From positions 475,856-539,855 of the forward strand of contig NZ_SIRS01000004.1 of assembly GCF_004310335.1 (NCBI RefSeq): 64,000 nucleotides of DNA, given 5' to 3'. Below are positions 34,293-44,023 of the stretch, piece by piece (within the stretch, counting starts at the first letter, position 1; the number at the start of each line of letters is the position of its first letter). Under the pieces are notes generated by a model. The model saw only the letters and a list, made by a program, of their open reading frames with translations, was not told the DNA's origin and did not search any database. Source of the stretch: Hyunsoonleella pacifica (lineage in GTDB: Bacteria; Bacteroidota; Bacteroidia; Flavobacteriales; Flavobacteriaceae). The position numbers were made by a program, and so were the translations under genes.

Positions 34293-34766
34293 TTACCTAG
34301 AAATTTCAATAACATCAAACTTCATAACGCCATTAGGTACTTGAATTTCAGCAACCTCACCTACAGATTTCCCTAAAAGTCCCTTTCCGATAGGAGAATT
34401 TACAGAAATTTTACCTGATGCTAAATCAGCCTCTCCATCAGCAACCAAAGTATAGGTCATCTCCATACCATTAGTTTGGTTTTTTATCTTTACTTTAGAA
34501 AGTACTAACGCTTTAGAAGTATCTAATTGAGACTCATCTATAACACGCGCTCCTGCAAGAGCCTCTTCCAACTTAGCAATACGCATTTCTAGCATACCTT
34601 GCGCTTCCTTAGCTGCATCATATTCAGCATTCTCACTTAAATCGCCTTTATCTCTTGCTTCAGCAATCGCTTTAGACGCCTTTACACGCTCAACGTCCTT
34701 TAGTTGTTGTAACTCGTCTCGCAATTTTTTTAACCCCTCAGGTGTATAGTAAGATACTTTACTCAT
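34293..34766 (-). CDS. greA: GreA, transcript cleavage factor
   Basis: Binds the RNA polymerase secondary channel and stimulates cleavage of backtracked transcripts. 157 residues. An N-terminal coiled coil with YYTPEGLKKLRDELQQLKDV and the basic/acidic tip GDLSENAEYDAAKEAQG, then the C-terminal FKBP-like domain with NSPIGKGLLGKSVGEVAEIQ. Complete. Upstream on the same strand there are two hairpin terminators rather than another gene. Confidence 0.97.
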   Translation of the reverse strand: MSKVSYYTPEGLKKLRDELQQLKDVERVKASKAIAEARDKGDLSENAEYDAAKEAQGMLEMRIAKLEEALAGARVIDESQLDTSKALVLSKVKIKNQTNGMEMTYTLVADGEADLASGKISVNSPIGKGLLGKSVGEVAEIQVPNGVMKFDVIEISR

Positions 34767-34807
34767 AACTTCATATTAAATAATTAATAATTTCTTTCGT
34801 TATAGCT

Positions 34808-34864
34808 AAAAAAGATCCCGAAACAAGTTCGGGACAAAAGAAAAAATCCCGCTTTCACGAGATT
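34808..34864 (-). terminator. Tandem minus-strand terminators upstream of greA
   Basis: Two hairpins read on the minus strand. The first, 34845-34864 (AATCTCG/CGGGATT around a 6-base loop), is followed by TTTTC. The second, 34816-34834 (TCCCGAA/TTCGGGA), is followed by TCTTTTTTTAGC. The second has the sequence of a dispersed palindrome. They would stop minus-strand transcripts arriving from the direction of the lipoprotein/thiF region before greA. Confidence 0.7.
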
Positions 34865-34937
34865 GTAAAGCAAATATACAAAATATTTAAGTGCGTTTGT
34901 ATTTTATCGTAAATTGCGACTTAATTTTCAAGATTTT

Positions 34938-35366
34938 ATGAGAATCCTCATTCCTATCATTTGTTTCCTAATATTTACTAACTGTAACAGCAATTCTATG
35001 GATAACGAAAACTGCCAATTTCTATTAGATATTACTGTAAACGAGTCTATTAATTTAAAATTCCCACAGTTTAGTCAGTTGCAATTTCCTAGCAATCCTG
35101 TATATGTACCTAATGCTGGTAATGGCGGTATTATCGTTACAAATACTGGAGGTAGTTTTGCCGCTTTTGATGCGGCAGATCCAAACCGTATATTTGAAGC
35201 CTGTTCTATTTTAACCATAGAAGGTCTCAATGGTGTATCTAGTTGCGATGATAAAAATGAATATAATCTATTTACAGGGCAACCAGTCAACAATGGCAAT
35301 TTAAGATGTTCCCTAAGACGCTACCGAACAGAACTAAACGGCAATATTTTAGTTATTTTTAACTAA
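34938..35366 (+). CDS. Small lipoprotein with a Rieske-like fold lacking cluster ligands
   Basis: 142 residues. I chose the ATG at 34938, which begins a lipoprotein signal MRILIPIICFLIFTNC with the lipobox Cys at about 16; an upstream TTG at 34914 is unlikely. The C-terminal half (CSILTIEGLNGVSSCDDKNE, then YNLFTGQPVNNG and ALRRYRTELNGNILVI-like strands, seen as SLRRYRTELNGNILVI) resembles the end of a Rieske domain, but the CxH and CxxH cluster ligands are absent (CSI, CDDK). A non-metal Rieske-like lipoprotein is my interpretation, with moderate confidence. Its stop is 8 bases from the convergent thiF stop. Confidence 0.65.
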   Translation: MRILIPIICFLIFTNCNSNSMDNENCQFLLDITVNESINLKFPQFSQLQFPSNPVYVPNAGNGGIIVTNTGGSFAAFDAADPNRIFEACSILTIEGLNGVSSCDDKNEYNLFTGQPVNNGNLRCSLRRYRTELNGNILVIFN

Positions 35367-35374
35367 ATCAAAAA

Positions 35375-36427
35375 CTATCCAATACCACCTTTTAGATTTA
35401 CAAAAGAAACATTCTCTAAATTATCTTCTAAAAAGCTTATGGCTCTTGCACTTCTAATTCCAGATTTACAGTAAACTACCAATGGCTTAGAAATGTCAAT
35501 TTCTTTAAATCTACTAGTCAATTCGCCTAAAGGTATGTGTTGTCCTCCAATATGGTGTTGTTCTCTTTCCCAAGTTTCTCTTACATCTAACAAATTGTAT
35601 ATGTCTTTATTAGCACCTAAATCTTCTAGTGTTATTTCTTTTTCTATTTGAGGAACTCCACAAAAGACATCGTAATTCGATTCTAAACTTGTAATGTTTA
35701 AGCTTTCGTTTTTACTAAACTTAAATTGCATTTGCTGCATGGTAAGCGCATTAAATGTCAATAATTTTCCAGAAAGTATTTCTCCTAATCCTAAAATTAT
35801 CTTCAGCGTTTCGTTGGCTTGAAAGTTACCTACAATACCTGGTAATACGCCTAAAACCCCAATCTCTGAACACGAAGGCACAGACCCGTGTGAAGGAGGT
35901 GTTGGATACAAACACCTATAGGTTGGTCCGTTGTTATAATTGAAAACGGTTACCTGCCCTTCAAACTTAAAAATCGAACCAAAAACTAGGGGTTTGTTTG
36001 TTAAAACTGCTGCATCGTTACACAAATATCTGGTTTGAAAGTTATCGGAACCATCAACAATAATATCATAATTTTCAAATAGTGCTAAGGCATTTGTGGT
36101 ACTTAAAAATTCTTGATGTACATTAAATTTTACATACGGATTTAATTGTTTTAACCTACTGGCTGCACATTTTGCTTTTGGCTTTCCTACATCATCAACT
36201 GTATACAAAATTTGGCGTTGTAGGTTAGACACATCAACTGTATCGCCATCTACAATACCAATAGTGCCCACGCCTGCAGCTGTTAAATATTGAAGAATTG
36301 GGCAACCTAATCCGCCAGCACCAACTACCAATACTTTGGCTTGTTTTAGCTTTTCTTGTCCTTCTACTCCAATTTCATTTAATAGTAAATGACGGCTATA
36401 AAATTTTTTTTCGTTTTGACTTAACAT
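35375..36427 (-). CDS. thiF: ThiF/MoeB-type adenylyltransferase fused to rhodanese
   Basis: Adenylates the C-terminal Gly of a ThiS-type carrier and, with its rhodanese domain, likely passes sulfur to it. I chose the ATG at 36427 (MLSQNEKKFYSRHLLL); an in-frame start 29 codons upstream adds non-conserved sequence. 350 residues. ThiF domain (1-245): nucleotide loop VVGAGGLGCPILQYL, DGSDNFQTRYLCND, then TYRCLYPTPP where the usual first Cys of a zinc pair is Thr. Rhodanese domain (about 260-350) with catalytic Cys in VYCKSGIRSARA. The C-terminus stops at NLKGGIG, a few residues short of the usual end. Last gene of the thi operon. Confidence 0.9.
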   Translation of the reverse strand: MLSQNEKKFYSRHLLLNEIGVEGQEKLKQAKVLVVGAGGLGCPILQYLTAAGVGTIGIVDGDTVDVSNLQRQILYTVDDVGKPKAKCAASRLKQLNPYVKFNVHQEFLSTTNALALFENYDIIVDGSDNFQTRYLCNDAAVLTNKPLVFGSIFKFEGQVTVFNYNNGPTYRCLYPTPPSHGSVPSCSEIGVLGVLPGIVGNFQANETLKIILGLGEILSGKLLTFNALTMQQMQFKFSKNESLNITSLESNYDVFCGVPQIEKEITLEDLGANKDIYNLLDVRETWEREQHHIGGQHIPLGELTSRFKEIDISKPLVVYCKSGIRSARAISFLEDNLENVSFVNLKGGIG

Positions 36428-36484
36428 TGTTCTTGAACTAAAGATATCGGTTTTGTATAAGAATAGTGTGGTTTTGTGTGCGAG

Positions 36485-36503
36485 GATTTTCCGCAGGAAA
36501 ATC
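36485..36503. repeat. Inverted repeat in the thiF upstream spacer
   Basis: A perfect palindrome GATTTTCC-GCA-GGAAAATC in the 129-base gap between the unknown gene (36557-37147) and thiF. It could be a boundary element of that inserted gene or an RNA processing or stability hairpin. Confidence 0.6.
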
Positions 36504-36556
36504 AGACGTAACAAAATTGCACTAACCTTTAATTAAGCACTAACTACCGCATTATT

Positions 36557-37147
36557 TTATAGGTTGTTGTAATTAGTTTTTTCTAGAACTTCTTTCAATA
36601 TTTTGTCCGACCAAATCAATCCCTCAATACAAGCAATTTTATTTTGGTTTAAGGATTCAGTATTATTCAAGTCTAGTTTCAGTTCCTTTATGATTTCAAC
36701 AGTTTCTTCGTAATTATAAAGTTTACCTTGATACCATTCGTTTTTCCATTTTATTTTTTCAGTATGTGATTTTGAGAAAGTAAATAATGTGTCTCCAATA
36801 GAGAATAAAACATCCTTTTCAACTAATTCAATTGGTAATTCAACCGTTTTAAAGTCATTATTATACCCCAATTCTATTCCTTTTGATTTTCCTAAACAAA
36901 AATAATGAGGTGAATTCCGTTCTGGCTTTCCACCTTTCTCAATAAATGATTTAAGTAAGTTTCGCTCAGCTTCTTTACGTTGAGGAAAATACCAATCAGG
37001 AAATGCACGTTTCAATTTTCCGTCTAATCTTCTTTGTTCCAAATCTGAAATGATTGGTTTCACCTCCTCATCAGATAAGTCACTTAGATTCAAAAAAGGC
37101 TCTTTGTCAGATAAATAATAATGGGTTATGTGATTCGGGATTGTCAT
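36557..37147 (-). CDS. Protein of unknown function inserted in the thi operon
   Basis: 196 residues, no signal peptide or transmembrane segment, no family I recognise. The N-terminal half is charged (DLSDEEVKPIISDLEQRRLD, then RAFPDWYFPQRKEAERNLLK), the C-terminal half contains strands and a helix ending EVLEKTNYNNL. It lies between thiH (23 bases upstream) and thiF (129 bases downstream, with a palindromic spacer), where Bacteroidota thi operons normally go straight from thiH to thiF. Nothing in it suggests thiamine chemistry; a cargo gene captured by the operon is the best reading. Confidence 0.75.
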   Translation of the reverse strand: MTIPNHITHYYLSDKEPFLNLSDLSDEEVKPIISDLEQRRLDGKLKRAFPDWYFPQRKEAERNLLKSFIEKGGKPERNSPHYFCLGKSKGIELGYNNDFKTVELPIELVEKDVLFSIGDTLFTFSKSHTEKIKWKNEWYQGKLYNYEETVEIIKELKLDLNNTESLNQNKIACIEGLIWSDKILKEVLEKTNYNNL

Positions 37148-37170
37148 TTTTTCAAATTAATTACAACTGA

Positions 37171-38283
37171 TTAGTTAAACGCTTCCCAATCTTTCCAAAC
37201 AGGTTCCAAACCTTGTTTTACCAACATACTTGCAATATCTTCTGTTGGCCTTTCATCAGAAATTTCAAACTGTTCTAAAGTCTGTGGATCTACAGTATAG
37301 CCTCCTGGATTGGTTTTAGATTCTGCACTTATTGAGGTAATTCCTAAATTAACGATGTTGTTTCTAAAGGTTTCACTTTCTCTGGTAGATAATGATAATT
37401 CTACGTCTTCATCTAACAATCGAAATGCACAGATAGTCTGCACTAAATCTCTATCGGTCATTTCAACTTTAGGTTCTAAACCTCCACTATGTGGTCGTAA
37501 TCTTGGAAATGAAATAGAGTATTTTGTTTTCCAGTAGGTTTTCTGTAAATATTTTAAGTGTAAAGCTGTAAAAAAACTATCTGCTCTCCAATCTTCTAAA
37601 CCAAACAAAGCACCTAAACCAATTTTATGGATGCCTGCTTTTCCTAATCTATCTGGTGTATCTAAACGGAAGTTAAAATTAGATTTTTTTCCTTTGGGAT
37701 GATGCTTTTTATATTCGGCTCTATGATAGGTTTCTTGATATACCAAAACTGCGTACAAGCCAGCTTCTATCAACTCTTCATATTCGTCTTGATGTAATGG
37801 CTGTACTTCTATAGTAATGTTAGAAAATTTATCATTAATAAGTGCTATAGCATGTTTAATATAAGGCACACCTACTGTTTTATTAGCTTCTCCTGTTACC
37901 AGTAAAATATGGTCGTAGCCTTTTTGTTTTATAAACTCAACTTCTTTAATAATTTCAGCATCTGTTAGAGTTCTTCTTGGAATTTTATTGGTCATACTAA
38001 ACCCACAATATGTGCAAATGTTTTGACATTCGTTAGACAAATACATAGGGATGTACATTTGAATGGTGTTGCCAAATCGTTTCTTAGTAATGGTTTTACT
38101 TTGTATAGCCATTTGCTCTAAAAAAGGCGTAGCTGCTGGAGATAGTAATGCTTTAAAATCTTCTAAATCTCTTTTTGATTTCTGTAATGCAAACGTTACG
38201 TCTTGAGCTGTTTTGGCATTAATACTTGCCAAAGTTTCATCCCAGCTATAAGTATCGAATATGTCTTGAAATGTACTATTCAT
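37171..38283 (-). CDS. thiH: ThiH, 2-iminoacetate synthase (radical SAM)
   Basis: Cleaves tyrosine to dehydroglycine (2-iminoacetate) and p-cresol for thiazole synthesis. 370 residues. The radical-SAM cluster motif is NECQNICTYCGFSM (C-x3-C-x2-C), followed by LLVTGEANKTVGV-type SAM contacts and the C-terminal BATS-like part with ISAESKTNPGGYTVDP. Its presence (not ThiO) means the thiazole branch depends on tyrosine and anaerobic-tolerant radical chemistry. The thiG stop is 2 bases away upstream, so the two are coupled. Confidence 0.97.
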   Translation of the reverse strand: MNSTFQDIFDTYSWDETLASINAKTAQDVTFALQKSKRDLEDFKALLSPAATPFLEQMAIQSKTITKKRFGNTIQMYIPMYLSNECQNICTYCGFSMTNKIPRRTLTDAEIIKEVEFIKQKGYDHILLVTGEANKTVGVPYIKHAIALINDKFSNITIEVQPLHQDEYEELIEAGLYAVLVYQETYHRAEYKKHHPKGKKSNFNFRLDTPDRLGKAGIHKIGLGALFGLEDWRADSFFTALHLKYLQKTYWKTKYSISFPRLRPHSGGLEPKVEMTDRDLVQTICAFRLLDEDVELSLSTRESETFRNNIVNLGITSISAESKTNPGGYTVDPQTLEQFEISDERPTEDIASMLVKQGLEPVWKDWEAFN

Positions 38284-38284
38284 T

Positions 38285-39055
38285 TTAATTTAAAAAACTA
38301 GTTAGTGGGCTACTTGCTTCTGCATGTTGTTTTACACTTGCTAATTTTGCGTTGTATGCCATTCTACCTGCTTGTACCGACATTTTAAATGCTTTTGCCA
38401 TTTCAACTGGATTTTGTGATACTGCAATTGCTGTATTTACCAAAACGGCATCTGCACCCAATTCCATAGCATAAGCGGCATGAGATGGTGCTCCAATACC
38501 TGCATCTACCACTACTGGCACGTTACTTTGTTCTATTATTATTTCTAAGAAATCATCAGTTTTCAACCCTTTATTTGTTCCAATTGGTGCTCCTAAAGGC
38601 ATTACACATTGTGTTCCTACTTCTTCTAAACGTTTACACAATACTGGGTCTGCATGAATGTATGGCATTACAACAAAACCTAATTTTACTAGTTCTTCTG
38701 CTGCTTTTAAGGTTTCAATTGGGTCTGGCAATAAATATTTTGGGTCTGGATGAATTTCTAATTTAATCCAGTTGGTTTCTAAAGCTTCACGTGCTAATTG
38801 TGCTGCAAAAACTGCTTCTTTTGCGTCTCTAACTCCAGAGGTGTTGGGTAATAAATTAACATGTGGCTGATTGATACTTTGCAACATTTTGTCTTGCTCA
38901 TCTTCTACATCAACTCGTTTTAAAGCCACTGTTACTAGCTCACTTTCTGAAGCTAAAATGGCATCAGCCATGAGTGCATTAGAACTAAATTTACCTGTTC
39001 CTGTAAACAGTCTCGAGTTAAATTCTTTATTGGCTATTTTTAATGTATCGCTCAT
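38285..39055 (-). CDS. thiG: ThiG, thiazole synthase
   Basis: Forms the thiazole phosphate from DXP, dehydroglycine and ThiS-thiocarboxylate. I chose the ATG at 39055 ([20 protein letters not shown]) over the codon 13 residues upstream, which lies inside the preceding thiE. 256 residues. The Schiff-base Lys is in [17 protein letters not shown]; the phosphate-binding regions [20 protein letters not shown] and VLVNTAIA are intact. It is 2 bases from thiH and 4 bases from thiE. Confidence 0.97.
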   Translation of the reverse strand: MSDTLKIANKEFNSRLFTGTGKFSSNALMADAILASESELVTVALKRVDVEDEQDKMLQSINQPHVNLLPNTSGVRDAKEAVFAAQLAREALETNWIKLEIHPDPKYLLPDPIETLKAAEELVKLGFVVMPYIHADPVLCKRLEEVGTQCVMPLGAPIGTNKGLKTDDFLEIIIEQSNVPVVVDAGIGAPSHAAYAMELGADAVLVNTAIAVSQNPVEMAKAFKMSVQAGRMAYNAKLASVKQHAEASSPLTSFLN

Positions 39056-39059
39056 TTTT

Positions 39060-39704
39060 TTATTTTTTAAAGCTATAACGCTGTTCCATAACACTTCCGG
39101 TATTTAAGAGTGTATGGAATGCTTTAATTTTAGTAAAGTCTTTGGTTATTTCTCCTGAAATTGCAATGCCGTGAATTCCTGTGGTTAGCAACTCAGTAAC
39201 GTCTTCTATTGTAATGCCTCCAATGGCTATTACAGGCGTTTCCGTTTTTAATTCTTCTATTATGGATTGATATCCCTCATTGCCTAAAATAGGGCTTAAA
39301 TTGTCTTTTGTACTTGTAAATCTAAATGGTCCTAAACCAATATAATTCACTTGTTTTTCAATAAGTGTTTTACAATCTTCAAGGGTATTTGCTGTGCCTC
39401 CTATAATTTGCCAACTTTTTAATTCCTTTCTTGCAATTTTGGGGCAAGTATCTGTTTTTCCTAAATGCACGCCATCTGCACTTACCTTTTTTGCAATCTT
39501 ATAATGGTCGTTTATAATTAACCTTGTTTGATAATGACTTGTTATGTCTCTAGCTTCTTCAGCGGCTTTTAATACTTTTTTTTCTGAAATATTTTTTAAT
39601 CGCAATTGCACCAATTCTGCTCCATGTTGACACGCTTTTTGTATATTTTCTATATGTGCCTTAGTGTTTTCGCCTTGTGATATGTAGTGTAGTTTGTTTA
39701 TCAT
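39060..39704 (-). CDS. thiE: ThiE, thiamine-phosphate synthase
   Basis: Couples HMP-diphosphate with thiazole phosphate to give thiamine phosphate. 214 residues of the ThiE TIM-barrel type: [19 protein letters not shown] near the N-terminus, [20 protein letters not shown], the LGKTDTCP segment, [27 protein letters not shown] and [20 protein letters not shown]. These include the pyrophosphate and metal contacts, so this copy is the likely active synthase. A second ThiE-like gene lies at 40919. Confidence 0.95.
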   Translation of the reverse strand: MINKLHYISQGENTKAHIENIQKACQHGAELVQLRLKNISEKKVLKAAEEARDITSHYQTRLIINDHYKIAKKVSADGVHLGKTDTCPKIARKELKSWQIIGGTANTLEDCKTLIEKQVNYIGLGPFRFTSTKDNLSPILGNEGYQSIIEELKTETPVIAIGGITIEDVTELLTTGIHGIAISGEITKDFTKIKAFHTLLNTGSVMEQRYSFKK

Positions 39705-39746
39705 GATATTAATAATACAGTAGTTAAGAAGTTAATAATAAAGAAA

Positions 39747-40115
39747 TTAAGGAGTTATGGAGCGAAGAATACTTTTGCAGTAACTATTTAGTAGTTTACT
39801 AACTTCTTCTATAAGTGTTATTTGTAAAGTATTATCATTTATATATCCTAAATCTTTAGATAAGATTAAAAAATATCTACATTCCTCTAATGATGCTTGA
39901 GAGATATTATAAAAACGTAATTTTTCTTTAGCGCTAACTCTTTTAAAACCTTCTGAAATATTGGCTGTAATTGAAACAGCTGCTCTTCTAAACTGAGATG
40001 TCAATCCATAAACTTCTTCTTTTGGAAATGATTTCGTGATTTTATAAACTTCTAAAACAAAAGCATGCCCTTTTTGCCAAACAATTAAATCTTGAAATGT
40101 ATTTGTTTTATCCAT
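39747..40115 (-). CDS. Four-helix-bundle (S23/IVP-family) protein inside the thi operon
   Basis: 122 residues of the four helix bundle/S23 family: FQDLIVWQKGHAFVLEVYKI, FPKEEVYGLTSQFRRAAVSI, then ANISEGFKRVSAKEKLRFYN, a nearly textbook family profile. Relatives are encoded in 23S rRNA intervening sequences of some bacteria but are also scattered singly in Bacteroidota genomes. It starts 2 bases after thiD ends and is 42 bases before thiE, so it is embedded in the operon. Its function is unknown, and no thiamine role is apparent. Confidence 0.92.
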   Translation of the reverse strand: MDKTNTFQDLIVWQKGHAFVLEVYKITKSFPKEEVYGLTSQFRRAAVSITANISEGFKRVSAKEKLRFYNISQASLEECRYFLILSKDLGYINDNTLQITLIEEVSKLLNSYCKSILRSITP

Positions 40116-40117
40116 AA

Positions 40118-40918
40118 CTACAAATTAGTTTTCGCTTCTGTATTCTTAATTTCTAAATTCTTAACTACTTTTTTATGACACCCCAATAGCGTTTTGTTTG
40201 AATTTAAAAATTGCTCTGTGTAATATTTGGCTGCTCTAGCTGCATCTTCTAACAGTATTTCTAAAGCGATGTTACTTGCTAAAGATGACGATAATACACA
40301 ACCACTGCCATGTTTTTCGAACACGGTTTTTGCTTTAGGCGCTATGTTGGTTTGTACAATAGTATTGTAGTACAACACATCCCATCCTTTTTTGTCGTTT
40401 CTATGTCCGCCTTTTAAGTACATATTGGTTTTTTCTAAAATATGTGCAATGGTGTCTTCTATATCTTTTGTTGGATAAAGTAGTTTAATTTCATCATAAT
40501 TGGGTGTAATGATGAAACACTTCTCAAAAATTTGGTCTAAGACATCTTGATTTTCGGTGGTATGAAAATCAAAACCAGCTGTAGCTTTAATTACAGGATC
40601 TAACACTATTTTTATATTTGCGTTTAGTTGATGCAGTGTATTCAATATTGCTAACAATACATTCCAACTTTTTACAATACCTATTTTAACTACTGAAATT
40701 TCAAAACGCTCAAACAGCATTTCTATTTGAGAAATAATAGTATTTGTTTCAACCCAAACACAATCTTTAAAGTCAACATCATTTTGAACGGTAACTGCCG
40801 TACAAACCGATAATCCATACAAGCCATGTGCTTCAAATGTTTTGATATCAGAAGTTAGTCCTGCTCCTCCTGATGGGTCATGTCCAGCAATAGTTAGTAT
40901 GTATTGTCGTGTTTTCAA
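40118..40918 (-). CDS. thiD: ThiD, HMP/HMP-phosphate kinase
   Basis: Phosphorylates hydroxymethylpyrimidine twice to HMP-PP. 266 residues, ribokinase-like fold. The N-terminal TIAGHDPSGGAGLTSDIKTF motif, the VLDPVIKATAGFDFH block and the C-terminal catalytic/anion hole region KHGSGCVLSSSLASNIALEI (Asp of the usual GTGCTFS/D stretch replaced in context by GSGCVLSSS) are visible. Shares a stop/start junction with the ThiE-like gene (1 base apart) and is followed at 2 bases by the four-helix-bundle gene. Confidence 0.94.
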   Translation of the reverse strand: MKTRQYILTIAGHDPSGGAGLTSDIKTFEAHGLYGLSVCTAVTVQNDVDFKDCVWVETNTIISQIEMLFERFEISVVKIGIVKSWNVLLAILNTLHQLNANIKIVLDPVIKATAGFDFHTTENQDVLDQIFEKCFIITPNYDEIKLLYPTKDIEDTIAHILEKTNMYLKGGHRNDKKGWDVLYYNTIVQTNIAPKAKTVFEKHGSGCVLSSSLASNIALEILLEDAARAAKYYTEQFLNSNKTLLGCHKKVVKNLEIKNTEAKTNL

Positions 40919-41569
40919 CTATTTTTTGATTTGCTTAAATCTTAAATGATCATTCATCAATTTAAAGTCTGAAACAGGATGTTCACTGTTCCAAATTCCT
41001 CCTAATACACCAACTCCTTTAAAACCTAGCTTTGTAAACTCATCTAGGTTTTTGGCAGTAACACCTCCCATACCTACAATGGTTTTATCAATATGATTAA
41101 CATCAAATCCTCGGCCTTCATATCCTTTTTTTGATATGGATGAAAATACTGGACTCAACAAATGGTAATCAAAATGAATAGGGCAACTTTCTATATCTTC
41201 TGGTTCATGAAAAGAGGAACTTATACTCTTATTAGTTAGTATTGAGTAATTGGTATTGAGTTTTTTTGCATATTGTTGCAAGACAAACGTTTTACTTTGT
41301 ACTGAATCCTTTTTACTAAAAATGCTTCGCCTTTTTGCTTCCTGAAAATGAATACCTTTTAAATCAAATTCATTTAGTAATTCATGATAATAATGTGTTA
41401 CGATTTTATCATGATGTTTCTCGTCTATTTGATTTAGGTATTTGGCATGTTCACTATAATCTTTGTTTGGCTTTCTTAAATGATAATATTGCAATCCTTC
41501 CTCAAACAATTGATGAAGTATTTCAATTTCATTAGTAACATCATTTTCTGGTGCTATAAGTACAACCAT
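40919..41569 (-). CDS. Second ThiE/TenI-like thiamine phosphate synthase family protein
   Basis: 216 residues with the ThiE/TenI fold. It has YYHLRKPNKDYSEHAKYLNQ and the C-terminal GMGGVTAKNLDEFTKLGFKG (the phosphate site), but the middle is divergent and lacks the canonical NDxxxxA segment, which reads YHELLNEFDLKGIHFQEAKR. In Bacteroidota thi operons this second copy regularly lies between thiC and thiD; it may be a TenI-type aromatizing enzyme or a degenerate paralogue of thiE at 39060. The exact role is uncertain. Confidence 0.85.
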   Translation of the reverse strand: MVVLIAPENDVTNEIEILHQLFEEGLQYYHLRKPNKDYSEHAKYLNQIDEKHHDKIVTHYYHELLNEFDLKGIHFQEAKRRSIFSKKDSVQSKTFVLQQYAKKLNTNYSILTNKSISSSFHEPEDIESCPIHFDYHLLSPVFSSISKKGYEGRGFDVNHIDKTIVGMGGVTAKNLDEFTKLGFKGVGVLGGIWNSEHPVSDFKLMNDHLRFKQIKK

Positions 41570-41587
41570 GCTTCAACTAACAATAGT

Positions 41588-41634
41588 CAATTAGCAATGT
41601 ATCTCACAAAATTGCAAAAACACATTGCTAATTG
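41588..41634 (-). repeat. Intra-operonic hairpin between thiC and the ThiE-like gene
   Basis: Perfect 13-bp arms CAATTAGCAATGT and ACATTGCTAATTG (41588-41600, 41622-41634) with a 21-base loop, in the only sizeable gap (73 bases) within the core thi operon. No U tract follows on the minus strand, so it fits RNA stabilisation or processing rather than strong termination. Confidence 0.65.
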
Positions 41635-41642
41635 TAAATTGA

Positions 41643-43508
<1,866 letters not shown>

Positions 43509-43581
43509 TTATTGGGTTTTGCCTTTGGCGTTTAAACTGGTATTATATATTTCACTAATGGATAAACAAAAGTTCTGTTTT

Positions 43582-43785
43582 TTATCCTCCTTGGGTAGCT
43601 TGAATGATGAGTACATCATCTCCTTCATTCAAAATTTCTTGAGTCCAACTATTTTTTGAAACAATAGATTGATTAATCGCTACAGCAATACCTTGGTTGG
43701 GTTGCTTTAACTCTGTCAGTAATTGTGCTATAGAGATAGACGAAGAAATTTGTTTTGTTTGATTGTTAACGCTAATTGTTATCAT
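43582..43785 (-). CDS. thiS: ThiS sulfur carrier protein
   Basis: A 67-residue ubiquitin-like carrier ending in the required Gly-Gly (VLIIQATQGG), which ThiF adenylates and which becomes the thiocarboxylate sulfur donor to ThiG. Beta-grasp pattern (MITISVNNQTKQISSSISIA, then GIAVAINQSIVSKNSW) is clear. It is the first gene after the TPP riboswitch. Confidence 0.95.
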   Translation of the reverse strand: MITISVNNQTKQISSSISIAQLLTELKQPNQGIAVAINQSIVSKNSWTQEILNEGDDVLIIQATQGG

Positions 43786-43867
43786 TCCGCTTAAATTCTT
43801 AAAATGACAACCTTAGGATTATTGTGTTGAAGAAAGTTTGTAAAACTTATATTACTTCTAATAATAA

Positions 43868-43958
43868 CTACTTTTCCCTACGTAAGCTCTAACTTAATCA
43901 GGTTCAAAGGGTAACTCTCAGTTAACATTGTTACTCAACAAATTAACACCCCTAAAGT
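43868..43958 (-). ncRNA. TPP riboswitch (THI element)
   Basis: On the minus strand, just before thiS, the sequence shows GGGGTGTTAATTTG, CTGAGA with ACCCTTTGAACCTGA, and TAGGGAAAAG: the P1 closing strand, the pyrimidine-sensing CUGAGA and the ACCUGA core of the thi-box in the right order and spacing. It should repress the whole operon when thiamine pyrophosphate is high. Ends about 82 bases upstream of the thiS ATG; I see no strong terminator in that stretch, so control may be at translation. Confidence 0.95.
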
Positions 43959-43967
43959 TGTATAGCA

Positions 43968-43975
43968 CAAAGATA
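43968..43975 (-). promoter_or_regulatory. -7 box of the thi operon
   Basis: Minus-strand TATCTTTG (consensus TAnnTTTG) placed so that transcription would start right at the beginning of the TPP riboswitch. No good -33 TTG at normal spacing. Confidence 0.6.
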
Positions 43976-44023
43976 GTTAAAAATAAAAAAGTGACCTATG
44001 GATTATTTTTAATTAACAGTTTG

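Noticed and set aside
36485-36503. thi operon palindrome as a terminator between the unknown gene and thiF
   Set aside because: No T tract follows on the minus strand, so it is described only as an inverted repeat.
39747-40115. Presence of an rRNA intervening sequence or rRNA gene
   Set aside because: Only the protein family matches; the flanks are thi genes and no rRNA sequence is present.
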